30,083 bases of DNA from NCBI GenBank assembly GCA_002349055.1, contig DECD01000002.1:1-30083 (forward strand). The letters are read 5' to 3'. Each line of letters starts with the position of its first letter. Positions within the stretch are counted from its first letter, which is position 1. The position numbers and the translations under genes were made by a program. Of this stretch, positions 8,045 through 14,518 are shown in pieces. The DNA is from Bacteroidales bacterium UBA2939 (lineage in GTDB: Bacteria > Bacteroidota > Bacteroidia > Bacteroidales > P3). Below the pieces are notes generated by a model. That model was given only the letters and a program-made list of their open reading frames with translations, ran no database searches and had not been told where the DNA came from.

Positions 8045-8305
8045 TCACGCTTCCATCAGCAAGTTCGACGCCATATCGGTCCAATGGTTCTCGTCGTATG
8101 CTGCATTGTTGCAGTACACTTTCATCTCCGGCATGGGGGTGTAAACCAGCGGTGTCGCCATAGCCAGCACCAATGCCACTCCCGCTACAATCCCGCCTGC
8201 TCTCCGCCGTCTGGCGCGCCAGCCAGGATACTCTTCGGCCAGCCTCGTGGCATAGCCCTCGGCCTCCGCCCTTTCCCATAATGCTTCAAATCTTTTCTCG
8301 TCCAT
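8045..8305 (-). CDS. Small single-TM protein, candidate anti-sigma factor (cassette 2)
   Basis: 86-aa paralogue of the product at 5202-5480. Cytoplasmic N-terminus RFEALWERAEAEGYATRLAEEYPGWRARRRR, TM helix at about residues 36-55 (GGIVAGVALVLAMATPLVYT), then a ~30-residue outer tail ending ENHWTDMASNLLMEA. The features conserved with the other copy (F-x2-hydrophobic-WE, G, RL, YPxW, RRR before the membrane, HW and ASN-L in the tail) probably mark the sigma-contact face and an outer signal-receiving patch. It is 29 bp downstream of the sigma gene on the same strand. Too small for known anti-sigma domains; the role is inferred from position, topology and duplication. Confidence 0.78.
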   Translation of the reverse strand: MDEKRFEALWERAEAEGYATRLAEEYPGWRARRRRAGGIVAGVALVLAMATPLVYTPMPEMKVYCNNAAYDENHWTDMASNLLMEA

Positions 8306-8334
8306 AACTATATAATATTTTCTATTAATATCTA

Positions 8335-8805
8335 TTAACTATTAACCATTTTCCTCTTCAGCCGCTCCTTCGCCCTCACAAGCCTCACACTCACATTCTT
8401 CTCCGTCATCCCCAGTGCGTTGCCTATCTCCTCATAGCTATATCCCTCCAGTTGCATCTTCACTATCGTTTGGTCGGGTTCTTCCAGCCTGTTTATCTCT
8501 TCGTGCAGCTCCTTCAGCAGCGTTCGGTCTTCGTCAACCTCGTCGTGTCCCTCTGGCAGCGCCTCTGTGTCCTCGTATCGCCGCAACGCATCTATCACCG
8601 CGTTGCGCGCCACCTTCCAAGTCATCGCCGCCTGCGGCACACTTCCCAACGCCAGCAACCGCTCGCGGTTGCGCCAAAGGGCTATCGACGCCTCCTGTAT
8701 CAGGTCGTCAGCCTCCAACCCCCTGTGCCTGAATCGGCTGCAGAGGGTGAACAGAAGCCCCCGATATCGGTGCAGCATCTCTTCGAATGGATCCCTTGTT
8801 CTCAC
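8335..8805 (-). CDS. ECF-family RNA polymerase sigma factor (cassette 2)
   Basis: 156-aa sigma factor when started at the GTG at 8805; the frame is open a further 15 codons to 8850, but those codons lie in the promoter element and the paralogue also starts with GTG at the equivalent place. Region 2: RYRGLLFTLCSRF, ADDLIQEASIALWR, WKVARNAVIDALRR. Region 4: LEEPDQTIVKMQLEGYSYEEIGNALGMTEKNVSVRLVRAKERLKRK. An ATG at codon 10 is an alternative start. It heads the second cassette (sigma, TM protein, 139-aa lipoprotein, lipoproteins C and D). Its stop codon lies in a TTAACTATTAACC micro-repeat. Confidence 0.92.
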   Translation of the reverse strand: MRTRDPFEEMLHRYRGLLFTLCSRFRHRGLEADDLIQEASIALWRNRERLLALGSVPQAAMTWKVARNAVIDALRRYEDTEALPEGHDEVDEDRTLLKELHEEINRLEEPDQTIVKMQLEGYSYEEIGNALGMTEKNVSVRLVRAKERLKRKMVNS

Positions 8806-8807
8806 AT

Positions 8808-8840
8808 CTATAATAACGTAAAAAAAACCGAAATCACTAC
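8808..8840 (-). promoter_or_regulatory. ECF-type promoter element 2, upstream of cassette-2 sigma gene
   Basis: Minus-strand TGTAGTGATTTCGG (from 8840), then TACGTTATTATAG (8820-8808) 20 nt from its first base. The -10 block is identical over 13 bp to that of cassette 1, while the surrounding DNA differs, so the match is unlikely to be simple duplication carry-over. The GTG start at 8805 is two bases after the block. Confidence 0.65.
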
Positions 8841-8982
8841 ATCCCCGCAAAAAAAAAATTCCCCGCCTCCGTCCTTTCGGATACTACTTCCCTACATAAC
8901 TCCATCTGCCTGCTTCGCAGGCCTGCGACCTCGTGGAGCAAACTACTTAAAAAAACTTCTTATCCTTTTCAAAAAAAATTCT

Positions 8983-8990
8983 TATCTTTG
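8983..8990 (+). promoter_or_regulatory. Bacteroidetes -7 box upstream of typA
   Basis: TATCTTTG fits the TAnnTTTG consensus 26 bp before the typA start. No clear TTTG is found at the usual upstream distance; a T/A-rich tract is present instead. Confidence 0.6.
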
Positions 8991-9016
8991 CATTTTGTTT
9001 TTTATTCATCATATCT

Positions 9017-10852
9017 ATGCAAAACATTCGTAATATTGCAATTATAGCCCACGTCGACCATGGTAAGACCACCCTCGTCGACCGCATGCTTCATCAGGCC
9101 AAACTCTTCCGCGACAACCAGGAAACTGGTGAACTCATCCTCGACAACAACGACCTCGAGCGCGAGCGCGGCATCACCATCCTCTCCAAAAATGTCTCCG
9201 TACGCTACAAGGGCTGCAAGATCAACATCATCGACACCCCCGGCCACTCCGACTTCGGCGGCGAGGTAGAGCGTGTCCTCAACATGGCCGACGGCGTCCT
9301 CCTCGTCGTCGACGCCTTCGAAGGCCCCATGCCCCAAACCCGTTTTGTGCTTCAAAAAGCCATCGAACTGGGCCTTAAGCCCATCGTGGTCGTCAACAAG
9401 GTCGACAAGCCCAACTGCGACCCCGAACTCACTCAAGAGGCTGTCTTCGACCTCATGTTCAACCTCGGTGCCAACAACGACCAGCTCGAATTCCCCACAG
9501 CCTACGGCTCCGCCAAGCAGGGATGGATGGGCGAGGATTGGAACACCCCCACCGAGGACATCTCCTACCTCATGGACCTCATCATCGAGCATATACCCGC
9601 GCCCAAGACCGACGCGGGCACCACCCAGATGATGATTTCCTCCCTCGACTACTCTTCCTACCTCGGCCGCATCGCCGTCGGTCGTCTGCACCGCGGCACC
9701 CTCCAGGCCGGCCAGGCCATCACCCTCGCCAAGCGCGACGGTACTATGGTGAAGACTAAGATTAAGGAACTCTATGTCTTCGAGGGACTTGGCAAGGAAA
9801 GAATAAAGACCCCCGTCGAGGCCGGCGAGATCTGCGCCTTACTCATGGATCTCGACAAGAACGTGGCCTTCGAGATTGGCGACACCATCTGTGACATCGA
9901 CAACCCCGAGGCGCTGCCGCCCATCAAGGTTGACGAGCCCACCATGTCTATGCTCTTCACCATCAACAACTCGCCCTTCTTCGGCAAGGAGGGCAAGTAT
10001 GTGACCAGCCGCCACCTGCGCGACCGCCTCTTCGCCGAGTTGGAGAAGAATCTGGCTATGCGTATCGAGGAGACCGGCTCGCCCGACGCCCTGCTGGTCT
10101 ACGGACGCGGCATCATGCACCTCTCTGTCCTCATCGAGACCATGCGCCGCGAGGGCTACGAATTGCAGGTGGGGCAGCCGAAGGTCATCATCCGCGAAAT
10201 TGACGGACAGAAGTGCGAGCCTATCGAGCAGCTCACCGTCCTCGTCCCAGAAGAATTCAGCTCCAAGGTCATCGATGTTGTCACCCGCCGCAAGGGCGAG
10301 GTGGGCACCATTGACACCAAGGGCGATCGTGTGCAGCTCGACTTCACCATTCCCTCGCGCGGCATCATTGGTTTGAGAAACACCCTCCTCACCGCTACCA
10401 ACGGCGAGGCCATCATCGCCCACCGCTTCCTCGAGTTCCAGCCTTGGAAGGGCGATTTGGACGACCACAAGTACGGCGCCCTCATCGCCAAAGAGACCGG
10501 CGAGGCAACGGCCTACAGCATCAGCAAACTTCAGGACCGCGGTCCCTTCTTCATCGAGCCTGGCGACCACGTTTATGCCGGAGAGGTTATCGGCGAGAGT
10601 TTGCGTCCCGGTAACGACATCGTTATCAACGTCGTCACCGCCAAGAACCTCACCAATATGCGCTCCAAGAGTGCTGACGACAAGAGCACCTGTTCGCCCG
10701 CCATCAAGATGAGCCTCGAGGAGGCTATGGAGTATATCCGCGAGGACGAATACCTCGAGATCACGCCCAGTAACCTCCGCATCCGCAAAATCATCCTCGA
10801 CGAGATTGAGCGCAAGCGCGCGAGAATCGCCGCTGGCTACAAAGACGAGTAA
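9017..10852 (+). CDS. typA: Ribosome-associated translational GTPase TypA/BipA
   Basis: 611-aa elongation-factor-like GTPase that binds the ribosome and helps 50S assembly and growth under stress and cold. GTPase motifs are all visible: AHVDHGKTT (P-loop, residues 10-18), RGITI, DTPGHSDFGGEVER, NKVDKP, and YGSAKQGW. They are followed by the EF-Tu domain II-like segment (GRLHRGTLQAGQ), the TypA-typical stretch SPFFGKEGKYVTSRHLRDRL, the EF-G-like part EGYELQVGQPKVI, and the C-terminal SRGIIGLR...EATAYSISKLQDRGPFFIEPGDHVYAGEVIGE. Length is normal. Start at ATG 9017 gives MQNIRNIAIIAHVDHGK, the standard N-terminus. It ends 7 bp from the convergent gene at 10860 without a visible terminator. Confidence 0.98.
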   Translation: MQNIRNIAIIAHVDHGKTTLVDRMLHQAKLFRDNQETGELILDNNDLERERGITILSKNVSVRYKGCKINIIDTPGHSDFGGEVERVLNMADGVLLVVDAFEGPMPQTRFVLQKAIELGLKPIVVVNKVDKPNCDPELTQEAVFDLMFNLGANNDQLEFPTAYGSAKQGWMGEDWNTPTEDISYLMDLIIEHIPAPKTDAGTTQMMISSLDYSSYLGRIAVGRLHRGTLQAGQAITLAKRDGTMVKTKIKELYVFEGLGKERIKTPVEAGEICALLMDLDKNVAFEIGDTICDIDNPEALPPIKVDEPTMSMLFTINNSPFFGKEGKYVTSRHLRDRLFAELEKNLAMRIEETGSPDALLVYGRGIMHLSVLIETMRREGYELQVGQPKVIIREIDGQKCEPIEQLTVLVPEEFSSKVIDVVTRRKGEVGTIDTKGDRVQLDFTIPSRGIIGLRNTLLTATNGEAIIAHRFLEFQPWKGDLDDHKYGALIAKETGEATAYSISKLQDRGPFFIEPGDHVYAGEVIGESLRPGNDIVINVVTAKNLTNMRSKSADDKSTCSPAIKMSLEEAMEYIREDEYLEITPSNLRIRKIILDEIERKRARIAAGYKDE

Positions 10853-10859
10853 ATCGTTG

Positions 10860-11423
10860 CTATTTACTGCCTTTTCCCGCTTCCGTCACGAAACAGGCCA
10901 CTAGGCCGTAGGTGATGGTGGGACGAATCCATATCTCGGTCAGAAGATAGTTGGTGTATTCGTTGATGGGTTCGAAATAGATGTCGTAGTTGTAGAGTGC
11001 GGCGATGAGCATGTCGACGATGCAGATGGCCCACAGGTTGCGCTTGGTGTACCCCTGCCAGTTCTTGCGGGCATAGAAGAAGGTGAGCATGCAGAGCAGC
11101 AGCACCGACAGCGTGAGGCAGGCCAGATGCAAGGGGAAGTTGGCCAATGGCGGCGCAAAAAGGATGTCGCGCAGCAGCACCGTCACGCCCACCAAGAGGG
11201 AGCACCAGTAGTTGAAGCGGTGGCTGTCCATCCGGTTGAAGAAGTAGAGCCAAATCAGCACCAGGCAGGCGATGTAGAACAGGTTGAGCACCAGTTCGGG
11301 CCACGACTCCTTCAGGCCGAAATGGGCGACGGCGTAAAGCATCACGCCCACCGAGACCATACCCGCCAGAGCGGTGATGACGATGTCGAAAATCTTGGTA
11401 TCTTTCTTGAATCTTGTTTTCAT
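10860..11423 (-). CDS. Six-helix integral membrane protein, unknown function
   Basis: 187-aa membrane protein beginning MKTRFKKDTKIFDIV. Six hydrophobic helices can be seen: about residues 14-36 (VITALAGMVSVGVMLYAVAHF), 42-62 (VLNLFYIACLVLIWLYFF), 70-90 (YWCSLLVGVTVLLRDILFA), 95-117 (LHLACLTLSVLLLCMLTFFY), 128-147 and 160-182. The start at 11423 overlaps the stop of the upstream macro-like gene as ATGA; the longer open frame (to 11594) is out-of-frame shadow sequence. No catalytic motif or known family was recognised, and neighbours give no hint beyond translational coupling to the macro-like protein. Confidence 0.8.
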   Translation of the reverse strand: MKTRFKKDTKIFDIVITALAGMVSVGVMLYAVAHFGLKESWPELVLNLFYIACLVLIWLYFFNRMDSHRFNYWCSLLVGVTVLLRDILFAPPLANFPLHLACLTLSVLLLCMLTFFYARKNWQGYTKRNLWAICIVDMLIAALYNYDIYFEPINEYTNYLLTEIWIRPTITYGLVACFVTEAGKGSK

Positions 11424-11842
11424 ATAGCGGATCCTAACTTTCCAAGTACATCGACGAACACCTGGGGCAGGTAGACATTCTCCAGCGTGAGGGCCTCTTT
11501 GAACAGCGGTGCCACCTCGTGTGGGGTGTAGCCGGCTATGCCGCAGCCGACGGCGGTGACAAGGAACGTCAGTTCGGGGTGTTGCTTTGCACAAGCGATG
11601 AAATGCTCCACGGCATGCTTCATCGAGACTTCGCCTTCCATGGTGGGCAAAGCGTATGTGCGGCCAGTAAGGCCCTCACCGACACCCCACTCGGCACCGA
11701 AAGTTTTGTGGGCGAACCAGGCGGCACCGCCGCCGTGGGCTCCCTGTATGTTGCTCCCGAAGACAAAAATCTCGTTGTCGCCAAGTTCGGCGATGCGGTC
11801 CGACGCAATGCGGTGGCCATTGATAATCTGTGCGTTTTTCAT
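11420..11842 (-). CDS. Macro-domain-like protein (A1S_2505-type)
   Basis: 140-aa soluble protein. Residues 24-70 read NEIFVFGSNIQGAHGGGAAWFAHKTFGAEWGVGEGL, then TGRTYALPTMEG, and residues 94-106 read FLVTAVGCGIAGYTPHEVAPLF. The glycine-rich N-x-x-G-x-HGGGAA loop and the later GCGIAGY loop are arranged as the two ligand-binding loops of a macro (ADP-ribose-binding) fold, as in small phage-related A1S_2505-like proteins. Activity on ADP-ribose is inferred. The start at 11842 follows a clear promoter at 11870-11901; the long upstream extension of the frame is discarded. It shares an operon with the membrane protein downstream (4-nt overlap). Confidence 0.8.
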   Translation of the reverse strand: MKNAQIINGHRIASDRIAELGDNEIFVFGSNIQGAHGGGAAWFAHKTFGAEWGVGEGLTGRTYALPTMEGEVSMKHAVEHFIACAKQHPELTFLVTAVGCGIAGYTPHEVAPLFKEALTLENVYLPQVFVDVLGKLGSAI

Positions 11843-11869
11843 AGTGTAAGTGTTTAGGATTTTCGACTG

Positions 11870-11901
11870 CAAAGGTACAAAGAATATCTCAAATAAACAA
11901 A
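11870..11901 (-). promoter_or_regulatory. Bacteroidetes promoter of macro-like/membrane protein operon
   Basis: Minus-strand TTTG (11901-11898), 20 nt, TACCTTTG (11877-11870), 28 bp before the start codon. It is divergent from the HEAT-like gene promoter at 11909. Confidence 0.75.
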
Positions 11902-11908
11902 TTTTTTG

Positions 11909-11916
11909 TATCTTTG
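11909..11916 (+). promoter_or_regulatory. Bacteroidetes -7 box of HEAT-like gene
   Basis: TATCTTTG, only 7 bp before the ATG at 11924, so the transcript would be leaderless or nearly so. No matching TTTG was seen at 19-21 bp upstream. Confidence 0.5.
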
Positions 11917-11923
11917 CAATGCT

Positions 11924-12454
11924 ATGGTGATGCACATAGATGATATTAAAGCGCTGGCTAAGAGCGCACACAACGATGCCGAGGTGCGCGAGAGGCTCTT
12001 CCTCACCATGCTTTCGGGCGAGGGCAGGGAGGCTGCGAATGCCGCCTGGGCGCTCACCCACCTCCCCAAGGAGGACACTATATATATAAATATGTATCGC
12101 GCGCGACTGGTGCAGCTGGCAATCACCACCCCCGAGGTGCCGCTGCGGCGACTCTCCATGGTGCTGCTCGAAAGGCTGGAGTGGGGGAGTGACGATGTCC
12201 GTACCGACCTGTTGGACTTCTGCCTCGAGCACATGATGCTCGCCGACGAACCCTACGGCGTCAAGGCCCTCTGCATGAAACTGGCCTACTACCAGTGTCG
12301 TCATTACCCCGAACTCTGTGCCGAACTGAAACAAAGCCTGTTGCTGCTGGAACCCTCCGAACTCGGAGCCGGAGTCCGTCACACATGGGGTAAGATACTT
12401 AAGAATTTAAATCTCAATCAGAATGAAAAGAATAGGAAAGAAACTTGTCTCTGA
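11924..12454 (+). CDS. HEAT-repeat-like helical protein
   Basis: About 176 aa, almost entirely alpha-helical, with paired helices of the HEAT/ARM kind: EVRERLFLTMLSGEGREAANAAWALTHLP, MYRARLVQLAITTPEVPLRRLSMVLLERL, VRTDLLDFCLEHMMLADEPYGVKALCMKLAYYQC, YPELCAELKQSLLLL. Such proteins are scaffolds; no catalytic residues are apparent. The start is either ATG at 11924 or ATG at 11930; earlier codons overlap the -7 box. The last ~14 residues (NLNQNEKNRKETCL) are encoded by the left arm of an inverted micro-repeat. It precedes an AlkD-type glycosylase, which is itself built of HEAT-like repeats, and a role in the same DNA-damage context is possible but unproven. Confidence 0.75.
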   Translation: MVMHIDDIKALAKSAHNDAEVRERLFLTMLSGEGREAANAAWALTHLPKEDTIYINMYRARLVQLAITTPEVPLRRLSMVLLERLEWGSDDVRTDLLDFCLEHMMLADEPYGVKALCMKLAYYQCRHYPELCAELKQSLLLLEPSELGAGVRHTWGKILKNLNLNQNEKNRKETCL

Positions 12455-12476
12455 TTCTTTTTATTCTTTTCATTCT
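12420..12476. repeat. 14-bp perfect inverted repeat across HEAT/AlkD boundary
   Basis: AGAATGAAAAGAAT (12420-12433) and its exact complement (12463-12476) flank a 29-nt loop. The left arm is coding (end of the HEAT-like gene), the right arm is upstream of alkD. The RNA hairpin could attenuate or protect the downstream message; the A/T-rich stem is weak as a terminator. Confidence 0.65.
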
Positions 12477-12492
12477 TATAGAAATAAAAATA

Positions 12493-13152
12493 ATGATTCT
12501 ACAGGAAAGACTCTTCTCCCTGCGCGATGAGAAATACGCCGCCTTCTCGGCGAAGCTCATCCCCACGGTGCCTCCCGACCAATTCATCGGCGTGCGCTCC
12601 CCACAGCTACGTGCCCTCGCCAAAGAATTGAGAAACAACGCATCAAGCTTCTTGTCGACTTTGCCTCATCAATATCATGAGGAGAATATGTTACACGCCT
12701 ACCTGTTGTGCGAGGGAAAGAAATACGAGATTGTCGTTGAGGAAACGGAACACTTCCTTCCTTACATAGACAACTGGGCCGTGTGCGACTCGCTGGCCCC
12801 TCGCGTCTTCGCCCGCCACAAGGAGGAACTCCTTCCGAGAATCGAACGTTGGATGTCGGCCCAGCACGAGTATACCGTCCGCTTTGGTATCGGCACCCTG
12901 ATGCGCCACTACCTCGACGCCGACTTCCGTCCGGAACACCTCGGGTGGGTCGCCGCCGTCGACCGCGAGGAGTACTACATCAAGATGATGCAGGCGTGGT
13001 ATTTTGCCACCGCCCTCGCCAAGCAGTGGGACGCCACGCTCCCCATTCTCGACACCCTCGAGCCGTGGGTCCGACAAAAATCCATCCAGAAAGCCCTCGA
13101 GAGCTTCCGCGTCAGCGACGACCACAAAGCATTGCTCCGAACGTTACGCTGA
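12493..13152 (+). CDS. AlkD-type DNA alkylation repair glycosylase
   Basis: 219-aa HEAT-like-repeat DNA glycosylase that removes bulky or cationic alkylated bases such as 3-methyladenine. Key residues known from AlkD are preserved: W95 and D99 in IDNWAVCDSLAPRVF, R130 in YTVRFGIGTLMRHY, and W169 in YYIKMMQAWYFATALAK. The typical N-terminal VRSPQLRALAKEL is at residues 34-46. The start is ATG 12493 (MILQERLFSLRDEK); the upstream extension (LILFILFILIEIK) is translated micro-repeat. The product is ~10 aa shorter than most AlkD proteins, with no gap in the core. It probably shares the transcript of the HEAT-like gene, 38 bp upstream. Confidence 0.9.
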   Translation: MILQERLFSLRDEKYAAFSAKLIPTVPPDQFIGVRSPQLRALAKELRNNASSFLSTLPHQYHEENMLHAYLLCEGKKYEIVVEETEHFLPYIDNWAVCDSLAPRVFARHKEELLPRIERWMSAQHEYTVRFGIGTLMRHYLDADFRPEHLGWVAAVDREEYYIKMMQAWYFATALAKQWDATLPILDTLEPWVRQKSIQKALESFRVSDDHKALLRTLR

Positions 13153-13195
13153 TAGTATTCAACTCACAACTTAAAACTTAAAACTCACAACTATC

Positions 13196-13975
13196 ATGAT
13201 ATTCTATTTTTCAGGAACAGGCAACACACGCTGGGCGGCGGAGACGCTGGCTCAAGCAACGGGAGAACATCTGCTGTTTATCCCCGAGGAGCAGCAGGGA
13301 AGGTGTGAGTACACGCTGACGGAGGGCGAGCGCATCGGCTTCGTCTTCCCCACTCATGGCTGGCAGCCGCCACGCATCGTGCGTAACTTCATCAAGAAGA
13401 TGCACATCAACAATGCCAAGGGTCACTACTGCTATGCCCTCACCACCTGCGGCGACAGTATCGGGGTGACGATGGCCATCCTCAACGGCGACCTGCGCAA
13501 AGTCGGATTGCCCGAGGCCACCGGCCTCTTCTCGCTCGTGATGCCCGAGAGCTATGTCTGCTTGCCGTTCATGTATACCGACACTCCCGAGAAGGAGCAG
13601 CGGAAGATTGCCCGCGCCCAAGAACAGCTGAAGGAGTTTTCAAGAATGATTGTCAATAGGGAAGAGGGCGAGGTTCATATCCGGAAAGGTCCTGCTCCTT
13701 GGACGATGAGCCATGTGGTGGGCAGCTATTTCAACGGTCGTATGGTGACAGACAAGAAGTTCACCGTCGACGCGGAAGCCTGCATCCATTGCGGCAAGTG
13801 CGAGAAGGTGTGTCCCACGGGCGACGTCTCGTTGGCCGACGGACTCCCCACCTGGCACCACGACGGTAGCTGCACCTGCTGCCTGGCGTGTTACCACCAC
13901 TGCCCGAAGCATGCCATCAACTTCGGCAAGATTACCCGTCGCCGTGGACAATATTATTTCGGTCACGAAGGGTAG
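13196..13975 (+). CDS. Flavodoxin-ferredoxin fusion protein (EFR1 family)
   Basis: 259-aa electron-transfer protein. The N-terminus MIFYFSGTGNTRWAAETLA is a flavodoxin phosphate-binding loop (residues 5-11) followed by a flavodoxin-like fold to about residue 165 (FVFPTHGWQPPRIV, YALTTCGDSIG). The C-terminus carries two 4Fe-4S ferredoxin motifs: C196-x2-C199-x2-C202-x3-CP and C226-x2-C229-x2-C232-x3-CP. Such fusions are common in anaerobes and shuttle electrons between flavin and Fe-S partners; the partner is unknown here. It starts 43 bp after alkD, across a micro-repeat (ACTTAAAACTTAAAACTC), and is followed by a terminator at 14029-14055. Confidence 0.92.
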   Translation: MIFYFSGTGNTRWAAETLAQATGEHLLFIPEEQQGRCEYTLTEGERIGFVFPTHGWQPPRIVRNFIKKMHINNAKGHYCYALTTCGDSIGVTMAILNGDLRKVGLPEATGLFSLVMPESYVCLPFMYTDTPEKEQRKIARAQEQLKEFSRMIVNREEGEVHIRKGPAPWTMSHVVGSYFNGRMVTDKKFTVDAEACIHCGKCEKVCPTGDVSLADGLPTWHHDGSCTCCLACYHHCPKHAINFGKITRRRGQYYFGHEG

Positions 13976-14028
13976 GGGAGAGAGAGCGTGGTTTATAGTT
14001 AAGAGATAATAGTTAATAGTGAAAAGTG

Positions 14029-14055
14029 AAAAATCGCCGTAGAGCGATTTTTTTT
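14029..14055 (+). terminator. Intrinsic terminator after the flavodoxin-ferredoxin gene
   Basis: AAAAATCGC (14029-14037) pairs with GCGATTTTT (14044-14052), 6-nt loop, followed by further T to 14055. It ends the 11924-13975 transcript. Confidence 0.85.
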
Positions 14056-14117
14056 GTATTCTGGAGCGCCAGGTAGTCAGACACCGAGATATGCGCTTAG
14101 AATCGATTTTTCATGAT

Positions 14118-14514
14118 TTACATTTGTAATCAATAATACCTATTTACCATATAATACAATTGTAAAACTATATAGAAATTTGTAATTTTACATCTGTAAT
14201 CACGAAACATCTGTAGATTTTGTTAATTTCGTTAACAAATAAATAATTTGCAAGAATGTTTTGTTGATAATCAGTATATTATATATAATATATTCAAGTA
14301 ATAAATTAAATTTATTTTCAATATACAGATAGAGGTCGTTCGGAGTTGTGAATAATATTTAATAGTTTGTTTTATATGTGTTTATGTATATATAGTTAAA
14401 CTAATAAATTATATTCTGCATAAATTTACAAATGTAATATTGTAAATTTTATTTGCAAGGGTCGAAAAATGTGTGTACATTTGTAATTCGAAATAATGAT
14501 TGTTACAAATGTAA
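14118..14514. promoter_or_regulatory. Array of TTACAnnTGTAA palindromes, probable operators of the XRE protein
   Basis: Seven copies of a 12-bp dyad: 14118-14129, 14154-14165 (first base deviates), 14188-14199, 14205-14216 (core only), 14426-14437, 14475-14486 (first base deviates) and 14503-14514. Three are exact palindromic-frame matches with A/T centres and one has TC in the centre. The 14475 copy covers the -7 box TACATTTG, and the 14503 copy ends four bases before the start codon. This is the layout of negative autoregulation. Which protein binds is inferred from adjacency. Confidence 0.7.
14452..14483 (+). promoter_or_regulatory. Promoter of the XRE regulator gene, embedded in an operator
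   Basis: TTTG (14452-14455), 20 nt, TACATTTG (14476-14483): an exact fit to the Bacteroidetes pattern. The -7 box lies inside the palindrome at 14475-14486. Predicted start is near 14490, giving a ~30-nt leader that includes the last palindrome. Confidence 0.7.
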
Positions 14515-14518
14515 GATT

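Larger units (their letters stand above)
14056..14518. other. AT-rich gene-free region with operator array
   Basis: No coding frame is supported. The DNA is much more AT-rich than its neighbours. Besides the seven TTACAnnTGTAA-type sites it contains an 18-bp AT palindrome (14275-14292) and an inverted repeat TTTGTTAA/TTAACAAA (14219-14226 and 14232-14239). Sharp change in composition suggests that this stretch and the XRE gene arrived by transfer. Confidence 0.7.
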
